From assembly GCF_003253485.1 (NCBI RefSeq), contig NZ_QKTX01000002.1, forward strand, positions 372,001 through 436,000: a DNA stretch of 64,000 nucleotides. Reading direction: 5' to 3'. This stretch comes from Algoriphagus aquaeductus (GTDB lineage Bacteria > Bacteroidota > Bacteroidia > Cytophagales > Cyclobacteriaceae). The notes under the pieces were generated by a model. That model worked only from the letters and a program-made list of their open reading frames with translations. It had not been told where the DNA came from and did no database searches. This document shows positions 8,532-16,829 of the stretch, piece after piece (positions within the stretch are counted from its first letter, which is position 1; every line of letters begins with the position of its first letter). The translations under genes and the position numbers were made by a program.

Positions 8532-9464
8532 ATGACTATTCAACAGCTGGAATACCTGATCGCAGTCGATAAGCATCGCCACTTTGGAAATGCAGCCGAT
8601 TCCTGTTTCGTCACACAGCCGACCTTAAGTGCGCAGCTGGGTAAGTTGGAAAAGGAGTTGGGCGTACTTCTTTTTGACCGAAGCAAGATGCCCGTCATCC
8701 CCACCGAAATTGGGGTGCAGATCATTGCTCAGGCCAAAAAAGTAGTATCTGAGAGTAAGGGGATTTTGGAGTTGGTAGCACAACTGAAAGGCGATATTTC
8801 CGGAACTTTAAAGCTGGGAATTATTCCAACTTTGGCGCCGTACCTGCTTCATCGTTTTATCCGAAAATTTTTGAATAAATATCCTAACGTAAAGCTGGAG
8901 GTCCAGGAGATGGTCACTGAAGAGGTGGTCAAAAAGCTAAAAAATGATGAATTGGATTTAGGAATTATCGTGACTCCCTTGGAGGAGTCAGGCATAGTCG
9001 AAAAGCCCATGTTTTATGAGAAGTTTTATGCCTACTTCTCCAAAGGTCATGAACTCTTGAAAAATTCAGAAATCACTCCGGATCAAATCAAGTCAGATGA
9101 TCTTTGGATTTTGCAGCAGGGACACTGTTTCAGAGATCAGGTGATCAGTTTTTGTGACCAAAGCTTATCCGGACATAAAAATTTCCATTACGAAAGTGGT
9201 TCGCTCGAAGGCCTCCGTAATATGGTCAACCGTTACCAAGGAGTGACCTTACTACCGGAATTGGCCACTTTTGATCTTTCGGAGGAAGAAAAATCGCGTC
9301 TGAGACCATTCAAAGGAACTATCCCAACCCGAGAAGTGAGCATTATCCTCAACCGAAATTTTCTCAAGCAAAAACTGGTAGAACTTCTGTATAAAGAAAT
9401 TACGGAGGCCATTCCTCAAGAGATGACCTCCAAAGCTCATGGAAAAATCGTCCGCTTCAAGTAG
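8532..9464 (+). CDS. oxyR: Hydrogen-peroxide sensor and LysR-type regulator OxyR
   Basis: A 310-residue LysR-type protein: an N-terminal helix-turn-helix (residues about 2-61, NAADSCFVTQPTLSAQL) and a substrate-binding-like domain from about residue 90. The two redox cysteines lie in GHCFRDQVISFC at residues 199 and 208, the same numbers and spacing as in E. coli OxyR, where they form the peroxide-induced disulphide. It should activate catalase and peroxidase genes elsewhere; none is in this window except possibly its own promoter, which carries the operator at 8513-8527. Its stop is two bases from the stop of the convergent nlpE-like gene. Confidence 0.95.
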   Translation: MTIQQLEYLIAVDKHRHFGNAADSCFVTQPTLSAQLGKLEKELGVLLFDRSKMPVIPTEIGVQIIAQAKKVVSESKGILELVAQLKGDISGTLKLGIIPTLAPYLLHRFIRKFLNKYPNVKLEVQEMVTEEVVKKLKNDELDLGIIVTPLEESGIVEKPMFYEKFYAYFSKGHELLKNSEITPDQIKSDDLWILQQGHCFRDQVISFCDQSLSGHKNFHYESGSLEGLRNMVNRYQGVTLLPELATFDLSEEEKSRLRPFKGTIPTREVSIILNRNFLKQKLVELLYKEITEAIPQEMTSKAHGKIVRFK

Positions 9465-9466
9465 AA

Positions 9467-9934
9467 TTATTGCTTTTTAAGAATGTAGCGATCTGCCAGA
9501 TTACCCTCGATGCGATTACCATCCCGATCGAGGTGCCAAATCTGATTTTCCCCGACTTTGTATTTGCCTGGAGCATCACCGATGAGACCTTCGAGCTGCA
9601 CCATTGAACCGGTATCATCCCATTTGAAAGTGCCGGTGAAAATTTCCTCGCGGGCGTCATTTAGACCTAAGTAGTTTGTTTTGAGCTGGAAAGTGCCGTC
9701 TTGATTTAGGGTGACCCAAGTTTCGATCCCTTCGCAACTGGCACAGGGAAGGACATTGAAGTAGGTACCTGCCCAATCCAGGGAGGTTTGTGAATTGTCT
9801 CCTGTGGGAAGAGTTGGGGATGTTTCGGTGGTTTCAGAAGTTGACTCGATTGCTTCAGATTGTGATTCTGAAGGTCTGCTGCAGCTCAATTGGATCGCAG
9901 CAAAGGCAAAAAGGAGGAAAATGGACTTTTTCAT
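9467..9934 (-). CDS. NlpE-like lipoprotein (copper resistance NlpE family)
   Basis: A 155-residue lipoprotein with the lipobox LSC (Cys18). After a Ser/Thr/Glu-rich linker (residues 19-52) comes an NlpE N-terminal-type domain: WAGTYFNVLP-C64-A-S-C67-EGI followed by a TLNQDGTFQL beta stretch. In E. coli NlpE senses envelope and copper stress through Cpx. Bacteroidota homologues are lipoproteins of unknown role carrying the same CxxC. Its convergent position against oxyR may suggest a link to redox stress, but that is inference. Confidence 0.82.
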   Translation of the reverse strand: MKKSIFLLFAFAAIQLSCSRPSESQSEAIESTSETTETSPTLPTGDNSQTSLDWAGTYFNVLPCASCEGIETWVTLNQDGTFQLKTNYLGLNDAREEIFTGTFKWDDTGSMVQLEGLIGDAPGKYKVGENQIWHLDRDGNRIEGNLADRYILKKQ

Positions 9935-9975
9935 AAAAAGGGAATTGTGATTGAGTTAAAATTAGGTTTGATTAT

Positions 9976-10428
9976 TCAAACCCCAAACTGGCTGAGGTGA
10001 TGATCCAGGTGTTTGTAAAACATGTTATTCCACTCTTGAGCGGTCAATGGCCCAAATGAAAGAGATTCCTTTCCTTCAAAATGGTCTTTGCCTAGGGCCA
10101 AGGTATGCTCGAGGTAGGTAATCAGCCGCTTTTGTTCAAGCTCAAAATCCTTGCGATCCGAGATCACGAATTGGGGCGCTGTTCGGATATTCCTTTTGTA
10201 AGGTACTTCATTGACGACCCCATTTTTGACAAAGGTCTTTAAGAGGAATCGCATGAGCGGATTTGGTTTGGGGTGCTTGTTGGTAAAGGCCATCTCATAA
10301 GCCACCGAACAGTGAGCCAGCATTTGATCAACCGTCATTTTGCCCCAAAGGGCTGGAGTTTCGGGTTTCAGCTGATTGATTCGTCCGATCAATTCAGCGG
10401 TGACTTGGGGATCAAAGATGTTTTTCAT
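9976..10428 (-). CDS. DinB-like protein of the DUF1569 family
   Basis: A 150-residue soluble protein. The N-terminal WGKMTVDQMLAHCSVAYEMA and the C-terminal FYKHLDHHLSQFG give the histidines expected of the DinB four-helix bundle that binds a metal. DUF1569 members are common in Bacteroidota and have no proven function; thiol-linked chemistry is suspected for some DinB relatives. It appears to be transcribed alone, divergent from the 10556 unit. Confidence 0.75.
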   Translation of the reverse strand: MKNIFDPQVTAELIGRINQLKPETPALWGKMTVDQMLAHCSVAYEMAFTNKHPKPNPLMRFLLKTFVKNGVVNEVPYKRNIRTAPQFVISDRKDFELEQKRLITYLEHTLALGKDHFEGKESLSFGPLTAQEWNNMFYKHLDHHLSQFGV

Positions 10429-10498
10429 GTGCTAGGCGGGCTTGGTTACCTCTAATTTAAGGTTAAACATACGGATTGGAAAAATTTTTCATATAAAA

Positions 10499-10528
10499 TG
10501 GTTTAAATAATAAACCAATTTATATTTG
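10499..10528 (+). promoter_or_regulatory. Operator overlapping a -7 box, site 1 of the winged-helix unit
   Basis: TGGTTTA (10499-10505), five bases, then TAAACCA (10511-10517) form a perfect 7-bp palindrome, followed by ATTTA. The tail runs into TATATTTG (10521-10528), an exact TAnnTTTG -7 box. The same layout recurs at 11421-11444. A bound regulator would block this promoter. Confidence 0.6.
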
Positions 10529-10555
10529 AGCCGTTCTTGCTTAAAAATCAACTTG

Positions 10556-11131
10556 ATGGAAAAACAATTCAGTAGTTCGGAATCTTTGGCCCTGATCACG
10601 GAGATGATCCAAAAAGCCAAAAAAGAAGCTGCCGGAGATGGAAGCTTTCAGCTTTTGCTCTGGGGCTGGGTGATTGCTTTGTGCAATTTTGGGCATTATT
10701 ACCTCGCGAAATCAAATTTTGAGATGCCCTATGTAGTATGGTTTGCGGTGATTCCTGCCGTGATTTGGAGTTTTGTTCATGAGATTAGGAAGCGGAAAAC
10801 ATCCCGTATCAAAACTCATTTGGATGATTTCTTGGGGCAGCTATGGATTGCTGTGTTTGTGGGCATGGTGATCATTCTTTCTTTTATGCCGGTGTTGGAG
10901 TATCGACACAATCCGATCATTTTGGTCCTGGCTGGAGTTGGGGTCTTCAGCACAGGAGCGATGATTCGGGATAATTCAACCAAATTGGGAGGGGCGGTTT
11001 TGTTCCTCGGAGCCATTGTCGGATTTTTGTTGCCTGTCAATGAACAATACCTCACCGCAGGTATAGCCATGGTATTGGGCTACTTGGTGCCGGGATATAT
11101 GTTAAAAAGCAAATTTAAAAACCGTGTTTAA
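10556..11131 (+). CDS. Multi-pass membrane protein of unknown function
   Basis: 191 residues from ATG 10556. A TTG at 10526 is in frame, but it lies inside the -7 box. A soluble N-terminal stretch of about 30 residues (many Lys/Glu) precedes about five hydrophobic segments, with a charged HEIRKRKTSRIKTH loop near the middle. It resembles the small membrane proteins that often precede PF13601-type winged-helix regulators in Bacteroidota. No catalytic motif is visible. The stop overlaps the next gene's GTG start by eight bases, which indicates coupled translation. Confidence 0.75.
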   Translation: MEKQFSSSESLALITEMIQKAKKEAAGDGSFQLLLWGWVIALCNFGHYYLAKSNFEMPYVVWFAVIPAVIWSFVHEIRKRKTSRIKTHLDDFLGQLWIAVFVGMVIILSFMPVLEYRHNPIILVLAGVGVFSTGAMIRDNSTKLGGAVLFLGAIVGFLLPVNEQYLTAGIAMVLGYLVPGYMLKSKFKNRV

Positions 11132-11405
11132 GCCATTAGATCCACTTCTTCATTCTCAACTCAGACTGGCCGTGATGTCTTTGCTGATCGGTTTGGAAGA
11201 AGCCGAGTTTACTTTTCTCCGGGAAAAAACCGAATCCACGGCCGGAAATCTAAGTGTCCAATTGGATAAGTTGGAGAAGGCGGGATACATCAGTATCGAA
11301 AAATCCTTTAAAGGGAAGCGGCCACTTACTACCTGCAAAATTACCACCGAGGGAGTGAAAGCATTTGAAGCGTATGTCGAAAATCTGAAAAACTACATTT
11401 CCTAA
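11124..11405 (+). CDS. Small winged-helix transcriptional regulator (PF13601-like)
   Basis: A 93-residue single-domain protein starting at GTG 11124. The sequence LHSQLRLAVMSLL, a recognition helix in TAGNLSVQLDKLEKAG and a wing in GKRPLTTCKITTEG are typical of the MarR-like winged-helix family that consists only of a DNA-binding domain. With no sensor domain, it may read its signal from the overlapping membrane-protein gene product. Matching operator-like motifs lie before the membrane-protein gene (10499-10522) and before the next gene (11421-11444), so local autorepression is likely. Confidence 0.82.
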   Translation: MFKPLDPLLHSQLRLAVMSLLIGLEEAEFTFLREKTESTAGNLSVQLDKLEKAGYISIEKSFKGKRPLTTCKITTEGVKAFEAYVENLKNYIS

Positions 11406-11420
11406 AAAAATTTATTCATT

Positions 11421-11444
11421 CAGTTTATATTTTAAATCAATTTA
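11421..11444 (+). promoter_or_regulatory. Operator, site 2 of the winged-helix unit
   Basis: CAGTTTA (11421-11427), five bases, TAAATCA (11433-11439), then ATTTA. Aligned with site 1 (TGGTTTA-N5-TAAACCA-ATTTA), 16 of the 19 positions outside the spacer are identical. It ends three bases before the next ATG, and TATATTTT (11426-11433) inside it is one base from the -7 consensus. Confidence 0.55.
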
Positions 11445-11447
11445 CAA

Positions 11448-11972
11448 ATGAAAATTTTCTTTAAAATCATGCTGATCGTGAGCTTGGTAGCTTCCTTTCA
11501 GCTACAGGCTTGGTCTCAGATGAGCTACGCGCTCAACCCGGAGGCCCAGGCAAAATTGGCATCTCTGTCCTTTTTGGAAGGAACCTGGAAGGGAACAGGA
11601 TGGATGATGGGGGAGAATCGGGTCAAAATGACCTTTGAGCAGGAAGAAAGGGTACAGTTTCAACTCAGTGGAACGGTCCTTCAAATCGAAGGGAAAGGTC
11701 GGGCCGATGGTAAAACCGTGCATCATGCGCTAGCCATGATTCAGTCAGGGACGGAAGATGGTAAGTTTGAATTTACTTCCTTTCTTCAAAATGGCCTGCG
11801 GGGTACCTATCCTGCCCGATGGGAAAATAATCAGCTCATCTGGCAACCCACGGAGCAAGTGCGCTATGTGATCAAACTCAACGATCAAGGTCAATGGTTT
11901 GAGGTGGGAGAATATGATGCAGGAGGTACTTGGTATCAATTTTTTGAGATGACGCTCGACAAGGTAAAGTAA
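11448..11972 (+). CDS. Secreted beta-rich protein of unknown function
   Basis: 174 residues with a signal peptide (about 1-24, ending near AWSQ). The mature part starts with LASLSFLEGTWKGTGWMMG and continues with alternating strands (TFEQEERVQF, TVLQIEGKGR, WFEVGEYD), which suggests a small lipocalin-like or DUF1579/nitrobindin-like barrel. I cannot assign a ligand. It follows the winged-helix gene by 42 bases and carries the second copy of the operator motif, so it is probably the regulated effector of that unit. Confidence 0.7.
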   Translation: MKIFFKIMLIVSLVASFQLQAWSQMSYALNPEAQAKLASLSFLEGTWKGTGWMMGENRVKMTFEQEERVQFQLSGTVLQIEGKGRADGKTVHHALAMIQSGTEDGKFEFTSFLQNGLRGTYPARWENNQLIWQPTEQVRYVIKLNDQGQWFEVGEYDAGGTWYQFFEMTLDKVK

Positions 11973-11974
11973 GA

Positions 11975-12004
11975 AAAACAGCGGCCTGATCCGGTCGCTG
12001 TTTT
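11975..12004 (+). terminator. Rho-independent terminator after the secreted-protein gene
   Basis: AAAACAGCG (11975-11983) pairs with CGCTGTTTT (11996-12004). The inner GCC/GGT pairs extend the stem to about 12 bp. The stem runs into TTTTAATTTG and starts three bases past the stop codon. Confidence 0.8.
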
Positions 12005-12040
12005 AATTTGATTTTTCCCTTGGCTTCACCTAAGTAATGT

Positions 12041-12048
12041 TAGTTTTG
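12041..12048 (+). promoter_or_regulatory. Probable -7 box of uppP
   Basis: TAGTTTTG matches TAnnTTTG exactly and lies 22 bases before the ATG. TTG at 12020-12022, 18 bases further upstream, fits a -33 element. Confidence 0.55.
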
Positions 12049-12070
12049 CAGAGGTATTAAAATTTATTGC

Positions 12071-12853
12071 ATGTCTCTTTTTCAAAGCATCATCATTGCC
12101 ATCATCGAAGGTCTTACCGAGTTTTTACCGATTTCATCCACCGGTCATATGATTTTGGCCTCGGCAGCGATGGGAATTCACGAGGATGAGTTTGTCAAAA
12201 CTTTTGAGGTATTTATCCAATTGGGAGCTATTCTGGCGATTGCCTTGATGTACATCAAGCGGTTTTTCCGAAGCTTGGACATCTATTTCAAGCTGTTTGC
12301 CGCATTCCTGCCTACCGCGGTAGTTGGACTTTTGGCCTATGATTTTATCAAAGGCTACCTTTTCAACCCGATCGTGGTGTCAGTTTCCCTGATTTTGGGG
12401 GGGATTGTCTTGATTTTTATTGATAAAAAAGTGGTCAATCAGCAAACAACCCTGAAGGAAGTAGAAGACATCTCTTATAAGAACGCCTTTTTCATCGGCC
12501 TCTGTCAGTGCCTTTCCATGGTACCGGGTACTTCCCGCGCTGCTGCCACGATCATCGGAGGGGTGTTCAATGGCTTGGATAAAAAGCAGGCAACCGAATT
12601 TTCATTTCTCCTAGCCGTACCTACGATGATGGCTGCGGGAGGCTATGATCTGATCAAATCTGATTTGACCTTCACTTCTGAGCAATTGAGCATGTTGGCT
12701 ATCGGTTTTGGAGTAGCTTTTATTTCGGCTTGGTTTGCGGTGAAGTTATTTTTGAAATATGTCTCCAGCCATGGATTCACAGCTTTTGGCTGGTATCGCA
12801 TCGCTTTGGGGATCTTGTTTTTGATCTTTATGTGGGGGACGGATTTGGGCTAA
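12071..12853 (+). CDS. uppP: Undecaprenyl-diphosphate phosphatase (BacA/UppP family)
   Basis: A 260-residue, roughly eight-span membrane protein. Both active-site motifs are present: EGLTEFLPISSTGHMIL (residues about 14-30) and PGTSRAAATIIGG (about 156-168). UppP dephosphorylates undecaprenyl diphosphate so that the lipid carrier can be reused for peptidoglycan and surface glycan synthesis; overexpression gives bacitracin resistance. It appears to be transcribed alone from the promoter near 12041. Confidence 0.96.
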   Translation: MSLFQSIIIAIIEGLTEFLPISSTGHMILASAAMGIHEDEFVKTFEVFIQLGAILAIALMYIKRFFRSLDIYFKLFAAFLPTAVVGLLAYDFIKGYLFNPIVVSVSLILGGIVLIFIDKKVVNQQTTLKEVEDISYKNAFFIGLCQCLSMVPGTSRAAATIIGGVFNGLDKKQATEFSFLLAVPTMMAAGGYDLIKSDLTFTSEQLSMLAIGFGVAFISAWFAVKLFLKYVSSHGFTAFGWYRIALGILFLIFMWGTDLG

Positions 12854-12917
12854 ATTCCTTCAAAAAAAACTAATTTATTTCAGAGGGCTTAATCATTGAT
12901 CAGTTTTCAGATCTATT

Positions 12918-13003
12918 TTGTAAAATGGATTTTACAAATTGTTTCAAAAATTGTAAAATGTGATTTACAAAAAATGCATTTTTGTGTAAAATCTATTTTA
13001 CAC
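12918..13003 (+). repeat. Three 20-bp palindromes at an exact 33-bp period
   Basis: Copy 1, TTGTAAAATGGATTTTACAA (12918-12937), and copy 3, GTGTAAAATCTATTTTACAC (12984-13003), are perfect palindromes with 9-bp arms. Copy 2, TTGTAAAATGTGATTTACAA (12951-12970), has 7-bp arms. The starts are exactly 33 bp apart, about three helical turns, with 13-base AT-rich spacers. The array ends one base before the ATPase start codon, so it is best read as an operator array. I see no obvious -7 box within it. Confidence 0.8.
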
Positions 13004-13004
13004 T

Positions 13005-14198
13005 ATGGAAAAGCTATTGATCAATTCCCAAGCAAAAATTCAGCGAATTTCACTGGATTTCAGTCGCTTTCTATTGGACAAGATCGATTGGAAGCAGCGG
13101 CTGATTGCCGTCACGGGTGCCCGAGGAGCCGGAAAGACTACCCTGTTGCTTCATTATGCCAAAAAACACCTGAAGCCAGACGGAACGAACCTCTATATCT
13201 CTTTGGATGATCTCTATTTCATGGAACATTCAATGGTAGAACTGGCAGACCGGTTTTATCTGAGTGGAGGAAGGGTATTGCTTTTGGATGAAATTCACAA
13301 ATACCCGAATTGGTCCAGAGAACTCAAATTGATTTATGATGATTTTCCCGAACTCAAGGTGGTATTTACTTCCTCTTCGATTTTGGAGATTTACAAGGGA
13401 AAGTCGGACCTCAGTCGAAGAGCCGTCAGCTACCTTTTACCGGAACTTTCCTTTCGGGAATTTATCGAATTGGAGACAGGAGTTACCTTTCCCGTGATTT
13501 CATTTGAAGAGGTCCTTCAGGAACATGTCAGACTAGCTTCCCAGATAAGCTCCTCTATCACGCCGGTTGCGCTTTTTCAGAAATATGTGAAATGGGGAGC
13601 CTATCCATTTTTTAAAGAAGGCACTGAAATCTATTCCGAAAAGCTCCGAAAAATCGTGCAGTTGATTCTGGAAGTAGATCTTATGGCGGTGGAAAACATG
13701 GACTATGAAACCGTATTTAAGCTAAAGAAGTTGATTCGGCTGATCGCCACCTCAGTTCCTTTTACCCCAAATGTGTCTGAACTCAGTCAAAAAACGGGCA
13801 TCTCCCGGCCCAGCTTGCTTCGAGCGTTTGAGTTGCTCGATCGTGCCAGAATCCTGCAAATCCTCCATAAACCGAATTCCGGAGTCGGGGCGCTTACGAA
13901 GCCGGAGAAATTATATCTGGGAAACCCTAATTTACTTTATGCTTTGGGAGAGGAAAATGTCAGTGTAGGGACCATTCGGGAAAGCTTCTTTGCCAATCAG
14001 CTCAAGGCTGATTCTACTGTTCATCTTGCCGAAAAGGGAGATTTTTTGGTCAATGAAAAATGGAGCTTTGAGGTCGGAGGGAAAAATAAAACGAGCTATC
14101 AGATCAAGGATTTACCAAACTCCTTTTTGGTCAAGGATGATATTGAAATCGGAGTTAAGAACACAATTCCACTTTGGCTTTTTGGGTTTTTGTATTGA
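13005..14198 (+). CDS. AAA-type ATPase with C-terminal nuclease-like fold (DUF4143 group), copy A
   Basis: A 397-residue protein. Walker A is GARGAGKTT (residues about 38-46), Walker B is VLLLDEIHKYPNW and a sensor-like TSSSIL follows, as in archaeal/bacterial AAA_14-DUF4143 proteins. A winged-helix-like stretch (LSQKTGISRPSLLRAFELLDRARI) lies near residue 260. The C-terminus has FEVGGKNKTSYQIKD, an E-x-G-x-K arrangement like a PD-(D/E)xK nuclease core. Family members are widespread but poorly understood. It is homologous along its whole length to the gene at 33181-34365, including the final IPLWLFGFLY. It is preceded by the three palindromes. Confidence 0.85.
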   Translation: MEKLLINSQAKIQRISLDFSRFLLDKIDWKQRLIAVTGARGAGKTTLLLHYAKKHLKPDGTNLYISLDDLYFMEHSMVELADRFYLSGGRVLLLDEIHKYPNWSRELKLIYDDFPELKVVFTSSSILEIYKGKSDLSRRAVSYLLPELSFREFIELETGVTFPVISFEEVLQEHVRLASQISSSITPVALFQKYVKWGAYPFFKEGTEIYSEKLRKIVQLILEVDLMAVENMDYETVFKLKKLIRLIATSVPFTPNVSELSQKTGISRPSLLRAFELLDRARILQILHKPNSGVGALTKPEKLYLGNPNLLYALGEENVSVGTIRESFFANQLKADSTVHLAEKGDFLVNEKWSFEVGGKNKTSYQIKDLPNSFLVKDDIEIGVKNTIPLWLFGFLY

Positions 14199-14201
14199 AA
14201 A

Positions 14202-14234
14202 AGCCCTGCCAGTTTTCGAGAATCTGGCAGGGCT
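14202..14234 (-). terminator. Terminator of the S9 peptidase gene, between convergent genes
   Basis: A perfect 11-bp stem, AGCCCTGCCAG (14202-14212) with CTGGCAGGGCT (14224-14234). TTTTT follows on the minus strand. No T run follows on the plus strand, although the stem sits three bases after the plus-strand ATPase stop. Confidence 0.8.
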
Positions 14235-14263
14235 ACTTAATTAAGAGGTTTTCAAAACCCAGA

Positions 14264-16678
14264 TTACTTCCTATTCTTCACATACTTTTCCAACCAAGTA
14301 TCCATCTCCCAAAGGGTGTGGAGTACGGACTCTTTGGCTGCATAGCCGTGACTTTCATGAGGGAGAAATACCAAACGGGTAGTCGCCCCATGACCTTTCA
14401 GAGCATTGTAATAGCGCTCGGATTGAATTGGAAAAGTGCCTGAGTTATTGTCTGCTTCGCCATGGATCAGGAGAATCGGAGTTTTCACCTGATGGGCAAA
14501 AGAGAACGGAGACATGTTGAAATAAACCTCCGGAGCTTCCCAATAGGTTCGCTGCTCGTACTGGAATCCAAACGGAGTCAGCGTACGGTTGTAAGCCCCA
14601 CTTCGTGCGATTCCTGCTGCGAAGATGTTGGTATGGGAAAGCAGATTGGCTGTCATAAAAGCGCCATAGGAGTGGCCACCCACCGCGATTTTGTTTCGGT
14701 CTCCGATGCCCATTTCTACGATATGATCAATCGCTGCTTCGGCATTGGCGACCAGTTGCTCGATAAAGAAATCATTGGGTTCCTGATCTCCTTCACCCAC
14801 GATCGGCATTTCGGTTTGATCCATGATGGCATAGCCTCGAGTCACCCAATAGATCGGAGAACCCCAGTTGAGACGGGTAAAGGTGTATTTGGAGCCTCTC
14901 ACCTGTGCCGCGTCAGCTGCTGACTTGTACTCGCGAGGATAAGCCCACATCAGGACAGGAAGTCTTCCGTCTTTGGCCGGATCGTATCCTTCCGGGGTGT
15001 AGACGATGGCAGAAAGGTTGAGTCCGTCTTTTCTTTTGTAAGTGACCAGTTGCTTCTTGATTCCTTTGATGGACTCATACGGATGAGCAAAATTGGTCAC
15101 CTGCATTGGGGCAATACGCTTTTTAGTATTGATCAGCCAATAGTTGGGCTGAAGATCCGTTCCTTCCTTGATGGTGATAAATTCAGTAGCATCTGCCGCC
15201 AGTACTTTTGCCACTCGCTCATAGTAGGGGGCCTGAGATCTCCATAGAATTTTCTGCTCTTTGGTAGAAGTATTGAAGGTGGACAAAAACGGCATACTGC
15301 CTTCTGGACTTCCGCCTTCGGAGGTCATGTAGACCAGATCGCCTTTTCGCAACAATACATTTCTTCCAAATGTATTTCGTGTGAACAACGGGCTTCCCGG
15401 ATCATTGTATAAATCATCGGATGAGCGTTCGATGATCACTTTAGGCGCCTGAGCAGGGTTGGAAGGATTGATCACAGAGCGCTTTTCTGTTCTGCTGGCA
15501 AACCATCTTTCGTTCAGGATGGCGAATGAATCATCAGACCAGCTGATACCCCCAAATCGGAGTGCAGTTCCAACGAGCTTTTGTTTCTCGGCGGTGAATG
15601 GTGCAGAAAGCGTGTAGACGATATCGCGTTCTTCCACTTTCACTCTTGGATCTCCTTTATCTTGAGCCTCTGCCCAATACAAGGTAGCCGGCTTGTCCGC
15701 TCTCCAGTTCACATTTCTGATTCCTGTTACAGTGGCATCAAAACCGGTTGGCCGAACTTCATCCAGTGGGATCTGTGCCAAAGTTTTCACCATTTCTCCG
15801 ACGGTAGACCAGATTTCTACTGTATAAGGGAATCTGTCGGCAGGGACAAGGTAAGAAAATGGCTTTTGGATAGACTCAATCAGCAGGTAATTTCCGTCAG
15901 GGCTGATATCCATGGACTTGATCATAGCTGGCTTTCCGAAAGGAACTTTGCTGCCATCCAAATTAACTTTCATCAATTGGGAATCCATGAAATAGGCGAA
16001 AAGTGCCTCGTCATACGGATTGGTCAGAAGATCTTGGTAGGTTCGGCTGGGAGCTGCATTACCGGAAGTCTCCTGAATGACGGGCCCAGCCGGAGCGGCA
16101 GGGGCTTTGGGCATAGCGCCTCGGGAAGGATTTACCGCCTTGATCACGATGGTATTGTCAGGAAGCCAAGCTACCGAATTGCCAAAAACTTGATTCAAAA
16201 TAGGCTCGGTCAATTTTTTAGCCTCCAACGTAGCCATATCCACTACCCAAAGACTAATCCCGTTGCTCTCTGTCTGGGTAAAAGCCAAATATTTCTCATC
16301 CAAAGAAAGAGAAAAGCCATTCATTTTCGGATTGGAAGGAAGTCCTTTGACTTGACTTTCTTCTCCCGATCGGGTCTTTTTGATTTTAAGATTGGTGAAG
16401 CTTCCTGCGCGGCTTTGCCCGGAAATAGCAGGGTTGATACGGATGCCGCCTATTCTTAGCTCAGGTTGTGCCAAGTCTTCGATGGAAGGAGCCTCATTTC
16501 GCTCCAACACCAACATCATCGAGCCATCCTTATTAAAGGTAACCGACGGAGTGGCCGGTGCATTAAATAGATCAGCAATGGACTGAGGGGGAGTCTGGTA
16601 AGTAGTCTGGGCTGACAGGGGTTGCCCAAGCACGTATACCAGCATGACCAAAAGTGTCCGAAGAGTTAATTTTCTCAT
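14264..16678 (-). CDS. S9-family prolyl oligopeptidase-like serine peptidase
   Basis: 804 residues with a signal peptide (about 1-23, ending near LSAQ). The N-terminal two thirds form the beta-propeller typical of S9 enzymes. The C-terminal alpha/beta hydrolase carries the nucleophile in GGHSYGAF (Ser near residue 670), an aspartate in HGEADNNSG and the histidine in LPHESHGY (near residue 780). It should cleave short peptides, probably in the periplasm, and belongs with the glutamyl-endopeptidase or dipeptidyl-peptidase group of Bacteroidota. It is transcribed alone. Confidence 0.92.
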   Translation of the reverse strand: MRKLTLRTLLVMLVYVLGQPLSAQTTYQTPPQSIADLFNAPATPSVTFNKDGSMMLVLERNEAPSIEDLAQPELRIGGIRINPAISGQSRAGSFTNLKIKKTRSGEESQVKGLPSNPKMNGFSLSLDEKYLAFTQTESNGISLWVVDMATLEAKKLTEPILNQVFGNSVAWLPDNTIVIKAVNPSRGAMPKAPAAPAGPVIQETSGNAAPSRTYQDLLTNPYDEALFAYFMDSQLMKVNLDGSKVPFGKPAMIKSMDISPDGNYLLIESIQKPFSYLVPADRFPYTVEIWSTVGEMVKTLAQIPLDEVRPTGFDATVTGIRNVNWRADKPATLYWAEAQDKGDPRVKVEERDIVYTLSAPFTAEKQKLVGTALRFGGISWSDDSFAILNERWFASRTEKRSVINPSNPAQAPKVIIERSSDDLYNDPGSPLFTRNTFGRNVLLRKGDLVYMTSEGGSPEGSMPFLSTFNTSTKEQKILWRSQAPYYERVAKVLAADATEFITIKEGTDLQPNYWLINTKKRIAPMQVTNFAHPYESIKGIKKQLVTYKRKDGLNLSAIVYTPEGYDPAKDGRLPVLMWAYPREYKSAADAAQVRGSKYTFTRLNWGSPIYWVTRGYAIMDQTEMPIVGEGDQEPNDFFIEQLVANAEAAIDHIVEMGIGDRNKIAVGGHSYGAFMTANLLSHTNIFAAGIARSGAYNRTLTPFGFQYEQRTYWEAPEVYFNMSPFSFAHQVKTPILLIHGEADNNSGTFPIQSERYYNALKGHGATTRLVFLPHESHGYAAKESVLHTLWEMDTWLEKYVKNRK

Positions 16679-16783
16679 ATCTAATTTGGGTTAATACCGA
16701 TTGGAAAGGTAAGGGTATTGAAGAGGTTGATATAAAAAAAATCCTTTAAAGGTTGAATCTTGAGCAGGAAAGGAGAAAAAAAA

Positions 16784-16809
16784 AAGACCAAGCTTTATAG
16801 CTTGGTCTT
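16784..16809 (-). terminator. Terminator of the GldJ/K-like gene
   Basis: AAGACCAAGCT (16784-16794) and AGCTTGGTCTT (16799-16809) pair perfectly over 11 bp with a 4-base loop. A run of ten T in total follows on the minus strand. It lies 20 bases past the stop codon. Confidence 0.88.
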
Positions 16810-16829
16810 CAGTTTCTATAAAGAACAGG

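Noticed and set aside
12918..13003. CRISPR-like array
   Set aside because: Only three repeats, each itself a palindrome, with 13-base AT-rich spacers and no cas genes nearby.
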